Assembly: GCA_016930475.1 (NCBI GenBank)
Contig: JAFGGR010000066.1
Location: forward strand, 1 to 23,300
DNA from: Clostridiales bacterium
GTDB taxonomy: Bacteria > Bacillota > Clostridia > Saccharofermentanales > Saccharofermentanaceae
Length of the DNA stretch: 23,300 bases
Direction: 5' to 3'
This document shows, one piece after another, positions 7,507 through 15,991 of this stretch. The notes beneath the pieces are model-generated. The model had not been told where the DNA came from and made no database searches. It saw only the letters and a list, made by a program, of their open reading frames with translations. A program made the translations under genes and the position numbers. Position 1 is the first letter of the stretch. The number at the start of each line of letters is the position of its first letter.

Positions 7507-8190
7507 TTACTGTTTATCGTTCTTCGACCGCTTCGTATCCTGCTCGATCCGAATCAATTCGGCGGTCTTTTCTTTCCCGTATCGGAACGGCATTGCGATC
7601 TTATGATTGAAAAACGCGATGACGGGTCCCATGAAAAAAGCCGTGATGACGGTAGCGACTCCGAGTTCCTTCACGAGCTCAGCGCCGAGAAGAAAGCCGC
7701 TGATCGTACATATCAAATCCGTTCCGATCCTGCAGTACTGGAATTTCGCGATCTTTTTCTGTGCCATGATAAGGGCGATAGCATCATACGTCGAAACGCC
7801 GAGGTTTCCTGTGAAATAGAACGCCGATCCCAGACAAATCACTACGATCGCGACCAGGAGGAGCACAAGGCGAACCCAAAAATCAGCTCCGGGCAGAAGG
7901 TAAAGGAAAAGCATCTCCGAATACTCCGCGACATATCCGAGCAAAAACAGATTAATCAGGGTCCCCAGACCGATCTTGGTCTTGTCCAGGAAAAAAATCA
8001 CGACCAGCATGATTGCGTTGATGATCACGTACAGCGTTCCGAACCCAAACGGCACATGCCGCGCGATCCCGTGAGCGAATACTTGAAACGGATCCAGTCC
8101 GAACGCGGAAAACTTGAACATCCCGACAGAGAATCCGCAAATCAGGACTCCCAGGACCGTCATCAGTATCCTCTTCTTCATTTCGCTCAA
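7507..8190 (-). CDS. YczE/YyaS/YitT-type integral membrane protein
   Basis: 227 residues, five to six membrane segments, few charged loops and a basic C-terminal tail. The patterns GLDPFQVFAHGIA and NLGVSTYDAIALIMAQK are the two half-repeats characteristic of the YczE family (Gly-x-Asp-Pro-hydrophobic and Gly-x-Ser-Thr-Tyr-Asp). The biochemical role of the family is not settled. The frame can be opened at ATG 8217, but that has no ribosome binding site. CGGAGGG (8198-8204) lies 7 nt before TTG 8190, so that codon is taken as the start; ATG 8181 is a further alternative. Divergent from the acyltransferase-like gene at 8423. Confidence 0.85.
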   Translation of the reverse strand: MSEMKKRILMTVLGVLICGFSVGMFKFSAFGLDPFQVFAHGIARHVPFGFGTLYVIINAIMLVVIFFLDKTKIGLGTLINLFLLGYVAEYSEMLFLYLLPGADFWVRLVLLLVAIVVICLGSAFYFTGNLGVSTYDAIALIMAQKKIAKFQYCRIGTDLICTISGFLLGAELVKELGVATVITAFFMGPVIAFFNHKIAMPFRYGKEKTAELIRIEQDTKRSKNDKQ

Positions 8191-8360
8191 TTGCTTGCCC
8201 TCCGGGTTGATCCCCATGGATCCAATCGTGGATTAAAGTACTCGAAAACCATCGAGCGCGACTCCGTCTGCTTCCATCATACTCTTTGTTATTCTACCAT
8301 CTATTCAAAGAGAAACGCAGATCGACCTTCGTCAATTTATATCGGGAACCTACCGGATAA

Positions 8361-8369
8361 TGATACAAT
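8361..8369 (+). promoter_or_regulatory. Extended -10 promoter before the acyltransferase-like gene
   Basis: TGA followed by TACAAT (8364-8369). No good -35 box. Predicted start near 8376, immediately before the palindrome at 8383-8398. Confidence 0.45.
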
Positions 8370-8382
8370 TACTATGACGTTG

Positions 8383-8398
8383 CTCACCGCGCGGTGAG
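8383..8398 (+). promoter_or_regulatory. 16-bp perfect palindrome, candidate operator
   Basis: CTCACCGC and GCGGTGAG form a perfect inverted repeat with no spacer, about 7-22 nt downstream of the predicted start and 24 nt before the ATG at 8423. No loop and no T run, so a protein-binding site is likelier than a terminator. The binding protein is unknown. Confidence 0.5.
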
Positions 8399-8422
8399 AA
8401 TCTTCGATCATCGGAGGCATCT

Positions 8423-9271
8423 ATGAAAAGACACGACGGAAGATTGATCCGAAGCATCGGCCCTTTTGAGAAGCTCTATCCCTTCATCATCGATCGCAGA
8501 AACGACGCCCAGGTCTACGCCAAGCAGATCATTCAAACCGAAGCGATCGATGAATACATTCACAAGAAACGAAGCGACGGGATTCACCTCAGCTATTTGC
8601 ACATTTTTATTGCCGTGTACTTACGCGTACTCGCGCAACGGCCGTTTCTCAACCGCTTTGTCATGAATGGCAGATTATACGCGCGCGAGGGATACTCCTT
8701 TTCGATGGTCGTCAAACCCGAACTTCGGGATAACGGTCACGAAGTCACCGTCAAATTCTCCTTCACGGGTCACGAGACCCTGTCCGAGGTAACCGAGATC
8801 CTCAACAAGACGATTGAGGACGCTCAGAACAAGCCCGCCGACACCGACAGCGGGAAACTCGTCAAACTCATCCTTTCGATGCCCGGGTTATTCATGAAGG
8901 CTATGATCGGTACGATCAAGTGGATGGACCGGAATAATCTTCTGCCCGCAAGCGTTATTGAGGCGAGTCCGTTTCATTGCTCGCTGTTCCTGACCTACCT
9001 CAAATCCATCCGAACCGATTATGTATATCACCATCCGTACAACGTCGGTACTGCGGGGATTTTTGCGGCACTCGGCAAGACTGAGATGATGCCGGTCGTC
9101 GAAAACGGCGAGATCGTCGTTCGCAAATGTTGCGCGATCGGCTACTCGTTTGACGACCGAATTTGTGACGGCCTCTATCTGGCCAACACATTCTCGCTCG
9201 CTAAAAAATACTTCCGGGATCTGAGCCTTTTGGAAACTCGCCTGGAAAGGGTCGTTGAGGATTTGGAATAA
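8423..9271 (+). CDS. Stand-alone 2-oxoacid dehydrogenase E2 acyltransferase-like protein, catalytic His replaced
   Basis: 282 residues related to the catalytic domain of dihydrolipoamide acyltransferases (CAT-like fold). There is no lipoyl or peripheral-subunit-binding domain, and no E1/E3 genes are nearby. The C-terminal SFDDRICDG motif (242-250) corresponds to the active-site S-x-DHR-x-x-DG. The catalytic His position is Asp245, while Arg246, Asp249 and Gly250 are kept. Other recognisable features are the substrate-channel region LHIFIAVYLRVLAQRP and the SPFHCSLFLTYLKS segment. It may be a catalytically altered acyltransferase or a binding protein. GGAGG lies 5 nt before the ATG. Transcribed alone, with a palindrome in the leader and a strong terminator behind. 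Confidence 0.8.
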   Translation: MKRHDGRLIRSIGPFEKLYPFIIDRRNDAQVYAKQIIQTEAIDEYIHKKRSDGIHLSYLHIFIAVYLRVLAQRPFLNRFVMNGRLYAREGYSFSMVVKPELRDNGHEVTVKFSFTGHETLSEVTEILNKTIEDAQNKPADTDSGKLVKLILSMPGLFMKAMIGTIKWMDRNNLLPASVIEASPFHCSLFLTYLKSIRTDYVYHHPYNVGTAGIFAALGKTEMMPVVENGEIVVRKCCAIGYSFDDRICDGLYLANTFSLAKKYFRDLSLLETRLERVVEDLE

Positions 9272-9286
9272 TCGTCCGAAAAATAG

Positions 9287-9333
9287 AAATCCTCCGGGGG
9301 AGTATCGTCGTTTCGACCCCCCGGAGGATTTTT
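9287..9333. terminator. Bidirectional intrinsic terminator between converging genes
   Basis: A 14-bp stem (9287-9300 with 9318-9331), G/C-rich at the centre, followed by TTTTT on the plus strand and by TTTCTATTTTT on the minus strand. It can end both the acyltransferase-like gene and the clostripain-like gene. Confidence 0.93.
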
Positions 9334-9340
9334 CTTGTCG

Positions 9341-11833
9341 CTACTCCTGGTAAAGAATGGCCGGAGTCCAGTAGGCATTATTGTACATATCGGTGAGCCT
9401 GTATGTCACCATGCACTCGTTACTGCCCACGGGATGATAGCTGACGGTCAGCTCGCCGTCCGCGATCATCTGGTCGCCCAAATAATAACTGTCGTCAAAT
9501 TGCTCGTCGTACGAGTAGTAGTCACAGAGAAAATCGATCACATCCCCCGGCTGGATCTCGATCAAGCCTTTGGCCATCGTATCGGTCGTGTCACCGTAAT
9601 TGATCCTCGCTCCCGCGACATAGCCGTACGGATCGTCTTGAGTGAACATCACGATGATATCGACCAATTGTCCGTTCAACAGCGCCGGAACTTGTCCGAT
9701 CACCGTGTAGGAAGAGCCCTTCTCTTCGACCGATTCGAGATAGAAGGCGACGATGTGCTTATCGAGAGCGACCCAGGTCCCGTCAAAACCAATGACCAAA
9801 TCTCCGTCGTCATCAAACTCGACGATATTATCGATACCCAGATCGATGTATCCTTCTCCGTCGTCGAAAAACACGTTCAACTCCACCTTCTGGATCAGAT
9901 CCCACTGCTCGTCGGACAGGTGGACTACGAATCCACCGTCCTTTTCGACCAGTTCCAGATCCGACGCATTCAAGTAGTTGTTTTCATAGTAGTCGGCGTT
10001 GGATTGGATAAAATTCGAATCGACCCAATCGGTCGTGCCCTGAGTCGATCCGCCGAGCAGAGATGAGAAGTCCGGATTTTGGAAAAAGGAGCTCCATCCG
10101 TCGCTCCAACTGCCGGAGGATCCCGTCAGTCCGCCTAATAGCGAAGCGAGCGGAGAAGAAGGACTTCCCGTACTGATTTGCCCGCCAACCACCATGTTGC
10201 CGAATTTTTTAACAAGGCCGGTATACTCCTCACCCATTCCGATCCGGTCATACACAGAAACCATCGATGACATGCTCTTGAGCTCATCATACGGAAAATA
10301 AACAGACAGCCCGTTTGCGTTCATGATGTTGGATGTGGTCCGGTTGTACTTGATGCATTTCCGCATCGCGTCGGCCAGAACCTTTGCTTCCGGGGAGTCG
10401 ATGTTCTCCGCCAAATGGATCAGATCCACCTGGTCCGTCCTTGAACGGTTAAATTCGCGTGTGCTTCCGCGAGCGTCGGAAATAATCTTATAGTCTTCGT
10501 CCAGCATTGCGTCCGCGGATAGCGCAAAATCGCGAAAAGCCTGGTCTCCTGTGTTATTCAGTTCTACCAGATCGACGATGGCGAGGGTTGCGATGTCACG
10601 CGGGACCTTAGCTTGGCAGGCCGTAATAAAGCTGTCTATAATGTTCTGGCCGATCTTTAAGGTCGACATTGATGTATCCTTCGAAAGCTCACGGATCCAG
10701 TCGGTATAATACCAACCGATCCCCGGTTCCAGTTCCTCGGAGGCAATCAGATAATCTGCGTGATAATTCAACATATACGCGGTTTCAACCGTACCCATCA
10801 GGCAGGCGTCAAATCCGACAAAGTCGAAAGCGACTCCGGCCTCATCAAGCGCGGTATAGATCTGATCCAGTGTCATTGACTTGTTGCCCGGGAAAAGCTG
10901 GTCGTAGCCGTAGCCGGCCAATGATCCGCCGCCGTGATCCCAGAAGATCAAGGCGTATCGGTTCGCCGGAAACTCCCCGGCACAATACGAAACAAAATCA
11001 GAGAGCGTGTTCGGATCGGTCATTGCCTTCTTGCCGACGTCGCCATCCAACAGGACCAGGCCGTCCCCGACGATCTGATAGCGTTGGTTGGTATTGCTTT
11101 TGATGACGGTGTTCTTCCACTTTGATGTCCCACCGGTCTCAATGATGATATTTAGGTTCTCTCCGGGATCCGCGTAGAGCATCTCGTTAATATCCGCGGT
11201 CGCCATACCGTAATCGGACTCCAAGTCGGTCCCGCACATATAAACCATAATGGTAAAGACATCCTTCCCGTCGCCGAGGATCTGCGTCCGTCGTGTACGG
11301 GGCCCTGTGATCCCGGTCATCGGGCTGATGTTGTTATTACTCGGATCTCCGGTGACGGTCGTATCGTCTCCGAGCGTCGGTTCAGCGCCGGAGTTCGTAT
11401 TGATCGTTTGACTGTCTGAAGGTAAAAAATCCTCGGAGCCCTTCGAGCACTGCTTGATTACAAAGAAGAGCACCACGATGACAACGATGATAAGAACGAT
11501 CTTACCGACAGAAGAACCGCATCCCTTGGAAGTGCTGTTTCCCGACCCCAAAAGCGATCCGAGGCCTCCGAGCGGCGAACCACCGGAATTTTGCTGCGAT
11601 CCGGAACCGAGCAGATCTCCGGGATCGGGCATTCCGCCCGAGGAAGGATCCTGAGGCGGCGGAGTGTAGTGGTTATTGTTTGTCGGTTTTCTTCGGTCCT
11701 GGTACGCGGAAGCATTTCCGACCGGTTTTCCGCCCGGTCGCTTCAGTCCGGAGCCTCTTTTATATACGTCACCGCCCGATGAGCCGGACGTCTTCCTCTT
11801 CTTTCTGAATCCGCTTCCGCTGTCTCTATCCAT
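9341..11833 (-). CDS. Membrane-anchored clostripain-family (C11) cysteine peptidase
   Basis: 830 residues. Order: a Gly/Ser/Pro-rich basic N-terminal tail (1-109, probably disordered in the cytoplasm), one membrane segment (about 110-127), a Ser/Thr-rich spacer, then from about residue 193 a C11 peptidase domain beginning DVFTIMVYMCGTDLES. The catalytic dyad is His300 (WDHGGG) and Cys344 (FDACLMG); a 44-residue separation is normal for the family. A Gly/Ser-rich insert (about 560-610) leads to a C-terminal beta-rich region of unknown role. Family members cut after Arg or Lys; the enzyme would face outward and may process surface or environmental proteins. The frame opens at 11854, but AAGGAG is 7 nt before ATG 11833 (4 nt before ATG 11836), so 11833 is used. 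Confidence 0.9.
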   Translation of the reverse strand: MDRDSGSGFRKKRKTSGSSGGDVYKRGSGLKRPGGKPVGNASAYQDRRKPTNNNHYTPPPQDPSSGGMPDPGDLLGSGSQQNSGGSPLGGLGSLLGSGNSTSKGCGSSVGKIVLIIVVIVVLFFVIKQCSKGSEDFLPSDSQTINTNSGAEPTLGDDTTVTGDPSNNNISPMTGITGPRTRRTQILGDGKDVFTIMVYMCGTDLESDYGMATADINEMLYADPGENLNIIIETGGTSKWKNTVIKSNTNQRYQIVGDGLVLLDGDVGKKAMTDPNTLSDFVSYCAGEFPANRYALIFWDHGGGSLAGYGYDQLFPGNKSMTLDQIYTALDEAGVAFDFVGFDACLMGTVETAYMLNYHADYLIASEELEPGIGWYYTDWIRELSKDTSMSTLKIGQNIIDSFITACQAKVPRDIATLAIVDLVELNNTGDQAFRDFALSADAMLDEDYKIISDARGSTREFNRSRTDQVDLIHLAENIDSPEAKVLADAMRKCIKYNRTTSNIMNANGLSVYFPYDELKSMSSMVSVYDRIGMGEEYTGLVKKFGNMVVGGQISTGSPSSPLASLLGGLTGSSGSWSDGWSSFFQNPDFSSLLGGSTQGTTDWVDSNFIQSNADYYENNYLNASDLELVEKDGGFVVHLSDEQWDLIQKVELNVFFDDGEGYIDLGIDNIVEFDDDGDLVIGFDGTWVALDKHIVAFYLESVEEKGSSYTVIGQVPALLNGQLVDIIVMFTQDDPYGYVAGARINYGDTTDTMAKGLIEIQPGDVIDFLCDYYSYDEQFDDSYYLGDQMIADGELTVSYHPVGSNECMVTYRLTDMYNNAYWTPAILYQE

Positions 11834-11901
11834 CATTATTCTCCTTAAATGCATCGTGATTCATTGTATCGGGAGAAATATCGACTCTTTTCCACCTCTT
11901 G

Positions 11902-11930
11902 AGTATAACACCGGAAGCCCTCGAGCAAAA
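11902..11930 (-). promoter_or_regulatory. Promoter of the clostripain-like gene
   Basis: Minus strand TTTTGC (11925-11930), 17-nt spacer ending TGT, TATACT (11902-11907). The extended -10 is good and the -35 poor. It lies about 70 nt before the start codon. Confidence 0.5.
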
Positions 11931-11985
11931 CGACTCACCGACGGAGAGCAACGCCAGCGTGACGATCATCTCGTGTGCTCATCAC

Positions 11986-13224
11986 CTAATCTTCAGAAAG
12001 CTCGAGCAAAGAGTAGATTTCAAACACCACACGGTCCGACCGCACTTTCTCCCCTGAGAAATAGTGATCCGAGCCCTGAGTGTTTGAAAGGGCGATAATG
12101 ACGGTTTTGCTTTCGGGTTCAATCATCACATGCGTATTGTAGCCGACTGTTTGGCCTCCGTGGTAATACGTTCCGGAGCCAACACTCCAACCGAATCCGT
12201 AGTCGAAATCGTCCGGGTCGAAAACCTGTGTCCATCCGTCGTCCGAGAGAAAAGCACCGTCCATCACCGCCTGCTCCCATTTAAGAAGATCCCGTGCGTC
12301 GGAGACGATCGAGCCTGCCGCATAGCTCAGCGTCCTATTTTGAGAAGGAAGATAGATCGCGCCGTTCTGCAAAAGCACTGCGCCTTTTGACGTAAGAACA
12401 GAAGGATCCGTTGACGCAGAGTTCATCTGAAGCGGCTCGAAAAAATTCGCTTCCACAAAATCGTAATACGACATCCCGCTTAGCTTTTCGATGACGATTC
12501 CCAAGAAGTAGTAATTTGTGTTGCTGTATGAGTACGTCTCACCCGGCTCGAAAAGCAATGCGTAATCCTTCATTGATTCGACCATCCCGGCATGGGAATA
12601 ATCCTTTTGGATGATCGACTTCACCTGTTCAATGGTCTCCACGGAGGCAGTATCCAGATCCTCCAAGCCCAGCCCCAGTGCTCCGCAAGTGACATAATCC
12701 GGGATGCCGGACGTCATATTCAAAAGATTTCGAACGGTGATCCCCTCCGCGTCAGGGTATTCGGGAATGTACAGACTCAGCGGGTCGTCAAGAGAAAGCT
12801 TGCCCTGTTCGACAAGCATCATGATCGCAACCGCAGTAAACTGTTTGGTGATCGAACCCAGTTCGAATACGGTATCCGCACGGTTTGCTGTCTTTTCACG
12901 CCGGTCCGAATATCCGTATGCTCCCTCGAAAATCACCTCGCCGCCCCGCGCGACCAAGACGACTCCGTGATACTCGACGGAATTCATGTACGATAAAATG
13001 CGGTCCGCGTCAGCCAGGTTCCCGGAAGAACCCGGCTCGGCACGGACCGATGACGGCATATTTTCAGTCTGCGTCTCCTCCGGAACATCGGAGATCGTCT
13101 CCGATTCCCGGGTGACGCTCAGTTTCTCAACCGGCCGAACGACACAAGCCGACATGAAAGTAACGGTCGCGGAAAGTATTACCGCAAGAAGAACCTTCCG
13201 TCCTCTGTCATTCGGACGGATCAT
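11986..13224 (-). CDS. Class C beta-lactamase-like serine hydrolase, predicted lipoprotein
   Basis: 412 residues. N-terminal basic residues and a hydrophobic stretch end at FMSAC (Cys27), a relaxed lipobox, so the protein is probably lipid-anchored outside the membrane. After a Ser/Glu-rich linker (28-72) comes the AmpC/D-aminopeptidase-type fold. The nucleophile motif is S124-I-T-K127, the second motif Y233-S-N235, and the third H355-G-G357. Such proteins act on D-amino-acid peptides, esters or cell-wall fragments, and few are true beta-lactamases, so resistance should not be assumed. The ATG shares its first base with the TAA of the preceding lipoprotein gene, and AGAGG lies 5 nt upstream, so the two are translationally coupled. 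No clear terminator follows. Confidence 0.88.
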   Translation of the reverse strand: MIRPNDRGRKVLLAVILSATVTFMSACVVRPVEKLSVTRESETISDVPEETQTENMPSSVRAEPGSSGNLADADRILSYMNSVEYHGVVLVARGGEVIFEGAYGYSDRREKTANRADTVFELGSITKQFTAVAIMMLVEQGKLSLDDPLSLYIPEYPDAEGITVRNLLNMTSGIPDYVTCGALGLGLEDLDTASVETIEQVKSIIQKDYSHAGMVESMKDYALLFEPGETYSYSNTNYYFLGIVIEKLSGMSYYDFVEANFFEPLQMNSASTDPSVLTSKGAVLLQNGAIYLPSQNRTLSYAAGSIVSDARDLLKWEQAVMDGAFLSDDGWTQVFDPDDFDYGFGWSVGSGTYYHGGQTVGYNTHVMIEPESKTVIIALSNTQGSDHYFSGEKVRSDRVVFEIYSLLELSED

Positions 13225-14180
13225 TAATCCTCTTCAGCCTCATTCTGGACGTCCTTGGGCACCTTGATGCTTTTCACGTCGCCGAAGGATGAAAATTCGA
13301 TTTCTATCTTACAGGCCTTGACATCGATCTCAATTTCCGGCATGGAAGGCGGTGCGGGTTCATCTTCCTCTTCCTCATCATCATCGCTATTGAAATCAAT
13401 TCCCTCCAGCTCGGAAAAACCGTACATGAATTGAAACAAAAATTCTTCCGCTAACTTGGCAACCGTTTCGGCCATATCGATCTCCAGTAGGACGGGGAGC
13501 TTGCTTTTCTTATCGATGAGGAGACGAATGTCGACCTCATAGTCTTCCAAATCCACATCGCTTTCTTCAAGCGCCTCGTCAATATCCTCTTCGATCTCAT
13601 CGACATCGAGGCTCTTCATAAAATCAATGAAGTATTCCCCGCTGACCTTGCCTTCAAGAACATACGCTTCGGATTTTCCTACCTTTTCGGTCTTCTTGGC
13701 GAGCGTCAGATCGTCGCTGTATTCAGTAAGCAATTCTACCAGTTTATGAAGCTTGATCCCTTCGATCAATTTCTGTGCTTCCTCGAAATCCTCATCATCT
13801 TCATCGATGCCGTCCTTCGACCATTCGTCGTCTTCTCTCAGATAAGCGGTGATTTCATCCTTGTCTTCGATCAGATAGATCTCAAAATCACCGGATTCTT
13901 TATCGTCGACCGCGCTGAAGGTATAGTCGCCCTCCATGTGCGTCGCCTTGTCGGTGATCTCACCGGAAGCTTCGGCTTCTCCGACGATCGCCATATCAAA
14001 GTCCTCGGATTCGATCTTGATGTCGAGTTCCAGTTTCCCCTTCATCTCATAAGACTCCGCCTTCTCCAGATTCGCGGCGGCATCCTCCAGAAGCGATTCG
14101 GCCGTAGGCTTTTCAAAGCAACCGGCGGTCGGAAGAATCAAGGCCAGGATCAATAGTAGTATAACGATACGTGTTTTCAT
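13224..14180 (-). CDS. Acidic LppX-like lipoprotein of unknown function
   Basis: 318 residues. The signal peptide MKTRIVILLLILALILPTAG ends at Cys21 in a good lipobox (PTAGC). The mature part resembles LppX/LprG or DUF6612-type lipoproteins: helix ESLLEDAAANLEKAESYEM, then alternating beta strands (KGKLELDIKI, EGDYTFSAV, YVLEGKVSGEYFIDF, VDIRLLIDKKSKLPVLLEI). These folds bind lipids or other hydrophobic ligands, or stay functionally unknown. It is unusually acidic, with runs such as DDDEEEEDE and a C-terminal EAEED. The start was set at 14180, as GGAGGG lies 7 nt upstream; the frame opens at 14195 without support. First gene of a two-gene operon with the beta-lactamase-like protein. Family assignment is moderate. 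Confidence 0.75.
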   Translation of the reverse strand: MKTRIVILLLILALILPTAGCFEKPTAESLLEDAAANLEKAESYEMKGKLELDIKIESEDFDMAIVGEAEASGEITDKATHMEGDYTFSAVDDKESGDFEIYLIEDKDEITAYLREDDEWSKDGIDEDDEDFEEAQKLIEGIKLHKLVELLTEYSDDLTLAKKTEKVGKSEAYVLEGKVSGEYFIDFMKSLDVDEIEEDIDEALEESDVDLEDYEVDIRLLIDKKSKLPVLLEIDMAETVAKLAEEFLFQFMYGFSELEGIDFNSDDDEEEEDEPAPPSMPEIEIDVKACKIEIEFSSFGDVKSIKVPKDVQNEAEED

Positions 14181-14221
14181 TCGTGCACCCTCCATGAAAC
14201 ATGTAATTATTGCTATGTATG

Positions 14222-14250
14222 ATTATACTCGTAAAACACTTCGCTCTCAA
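14222..14250 (-). promoter_or_regulatory. Promoter of the two-lipoprotein operon
   Basis: Minus strand TTGAGA (14245-14250), a 17-nt spacer and perfect TATAAT (14222-14227). Predicted start near 14215, about 35 nt before ATG 14180. Confidence 0.85.
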
Positions 14251-14296
14251 GTAAGATCCATGCCCGATGCCGATTCGATCCTCCGGGTTTTCGAAG

Positions 14297-14333
14297 AAAA
14301 AACCCGGAATCCTTTTTCACCAGGATCCCGGGT
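14297..14333 (-). terminator. Intrinsic terminator of the GntR/ABC operon
   Basis: On the minus strand a 12-bp stem (14322-14333 with 14302-14313, one G-T pair), an 8-nt loop and then six T residues (14297-14302). It lies about 40 nt past the permease stop codon. Confidence 0.9.
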
Positions 14334-14373
14334 ATCTTTTCGCGTATGAGCGGGACAGATATGCGTAACCGGA

Positions 14374-15126
14374 TCAATCCTTGATCGGCGCACGGCGGGT
14401 GATCAGGGAATAGAGCATCATAAAGATGACTGTTCCTCCGGTCATCCACAGGATGGATCGAATCGGCAAACCGTTTGAGAGCCCGGTGATTTCGGCGATC
14501 GTATGGATAAGTTTGGCCATCTGCTCCGGAATGAGCATAGCCAGGGCGGGCATGCCGACGAACGCGAGCACCGGAATGCCGACCGAAACGATCACCTTCG
14601 CCGCAGTGTTCATCCGAACATAGAGCATGGCAATAAAGACTGTGGCGCTGAGCAGCATGACTCGACTCGTATATCCCAGTCCGATGAGGGTCATTTCGCG
14701 CGCGACCGGCCCGAGCTTTGAAAGATAAGCGTCAAACAGAGAAAACGCGATCCCGGATCCCTCGTACGTCATTTCAGTGGACTTGAAGAGAAACTCTGCG
14801 AAGAGTTCAAGCAGTCGATCCATGACGACAGCAACTGCGGAGATCAGGAGTATACTGATCACCTTACCGGTGATCTGCGTTCTTTTGCTCACGCCCATCT
14901 GAGTCAGGTAACGGAACGAGGAACGTGTGTATACGAACCCTATTACCACGATCAGGACCGTCGAATTGAATGATGCTCCCGAAAAACTTCCGGCCATATA
15001 CAGGGACGTTAATTTGCTCATTGAAAAGAGAGTCAGGAAGATGAGCGTAAAAACGCCGTAGTATACCGGTATGGTTTTTGTGATGATGTCCTGGACATTG
15101 TATCGAATGGTCGGAACGAGTTTCAT
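14374..15126 (-). CDS. ABC transporter permease (YtrC/D-like)
   Basis: 250 residues, six predicted membrane segments (about 20-40, 55-68, 88-110, 145-168, 178-200, 225-243), with no extracellular domain and no signal peptide. Sequence similarity to a named permease family is not obvious to me. The role follows from topology and from lying 13 nt downstream of an ABC ATPase gene in a GntR-led operon. AAGGGGG lies 7 nt before the ATG. Such small two-component exporters in Bacillota respond to cell-wall-active agents or handle peptides and lipids; the substrate here is unknown. Confidence 0.75.
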   Translation of the reverse strand: MKLVPTIRYNVQDIITKTIPVYYGVFTLIFLTLFSMSKLTSLYMAGSFSGASFNSTVLIVVIGFVYTRSSFRYLTQMGVSKRTQITGKVISILLISAVAVVMDRLLELFAEFLFKSTEMTYEGSGIAFSLFDAYLSKLGPVAREMTLIGLGYTSRVMLLSATVFIAMLYVRMNTAAKVIVSVGIPVLAFVGMPALAMLIPEQMAKLIHTIAEITGLSNGLPIRSILWMTGGTVIFMMLYSLITRRAPIKD

Positions 15127-15139
15127 TTCTTTTTCCCCC

Positions 15140-15991
15140 TTATGAATTCGTCAATTGTATGAAAAGGCGCTGTAAGTCCATGCGACTGATCTCCAAGCCC
15201 TCAGGCAGATCGTTTTTCGGACATTCGCCCAAGACATACGCGGTCTCAAAACCGCCGAGCGCGTCCGTTCCGAGCACCTCCCTGCCGCTGACAAACGCGC
15301 GTACGGTGTCCGCTTTTCCGCTGACCGAATACCCTGAATCCAAAAGCGATTCTCGCGGCTCGTCGCGGATGATACAGCCGTTCCTAATGATGACGACGTG
15401 CTCCACGACATCCGCGACTTCCTCGATCAGATGGGTCGAAATGATGGCAGTGAACGGCGACTCGCTGTACTTTTCGATCATGAACTTATAGAACATGTCT
15501 CGGTGATTCGCGTCGAGCCCGAGCACCGGCTCGTCCAACAGGATGAAGGGCGCATTGGAAGCCAATGCCAGAATGTTTTTGAAAATGGACGCATAACCGG
15601 TCGAAAGTGACTTAATCTTCTTTTTGATATTCAATCCGAAGGCATCAGCCAGACGGTTTGCGTAGGCCGGATCGAAATCCTTTCTGAAATCATTCATCAG
15701 GCGAAAGGCCTTTTCGACCTTCATTTCCTCCGGAAAGTAATTCTTCTCTCCGATAAAGAACATCTTGCCCAAAGCGGTATCGTTTCCGCCGATCGCGTGC
15801 CCATCCATGTGAACCGCCCCGGAATTGGGGAAAAGCATCTCGTAGATGATTTTCAGCATCGTCGTTTTTCCGGCGCCGTTGCGCCCCAAAAGCCCGTAGA
15901 TTTTCCCTTCCTCAAACGTCAGATTGATATCATCCAACGCTTTCACATTTCCGAAACTCTTAGAAATTCCAATCAACTCCAATGAACTCAT
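15140..15991 (-). CDS. ABC transporter ATPase (YtrB-like), degenerate signature motif
   Basis: 283 residues. Walker A GRNGAGKT (36-43), Walker B FILLDE ending in catalytic Glu154, H-loop His187 and D-loop GLDANH are intact. The ABC signature reads LSTGY (129-133) instead of LSGGQ, and the next residues (ASIFKNILALASN) are also unlike the usual QRV-x-LA. This resembles the YtrB class of ATPases paired with YtrA-type regulators. It hydrolyses ATP to drive the neighbouring permease at the inner face of the membrane. Start ATG 15991 overlaps the GntR stop as ATGA; GAGGGGG lies 8 nt upstream. The C-terminal about 70 residues are a small accessory domain. Confidence 0.9.
   Translation of the reverse strand: MSSLELIGISKSFGNVKALDDINLTFEEGKIYGLLGRNGAGKTTMLKIIYEMLFPNSGAVHMDGHAIGGNDTALGKMFFIGEKNYFPEEMKVEKAFRLMNDFRKDFDPAYANRLADAFGLNIKKKIKSLSTGYASIFKNILALASNAPFILLDEPVLGLDANHRDMFYKFMIEKYSESPFTAIISTHLIEEVADVVEHVVIIRNGCIIRDEPRESLLDSGYSVSGKADTVRAFVSGREVLGTDALGGFETAYVLGECPKNDLPEGLEISRMDLQRLFIQLTNS

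Noticed and set aside
7273..8397. Plus-strand open frame of 374 codons
   Set aside because: Charged, low-complexity shadow of the YczE-like and DUF2975 genes on the other strand, running through promoters.
11986..13224. A true antibiotic beta-lactamase
   Set aside because: The three active-site motifs fit the broad serine hydrolase family and the third is HGG rather than KTG; nothing in the context points to drug resistance.
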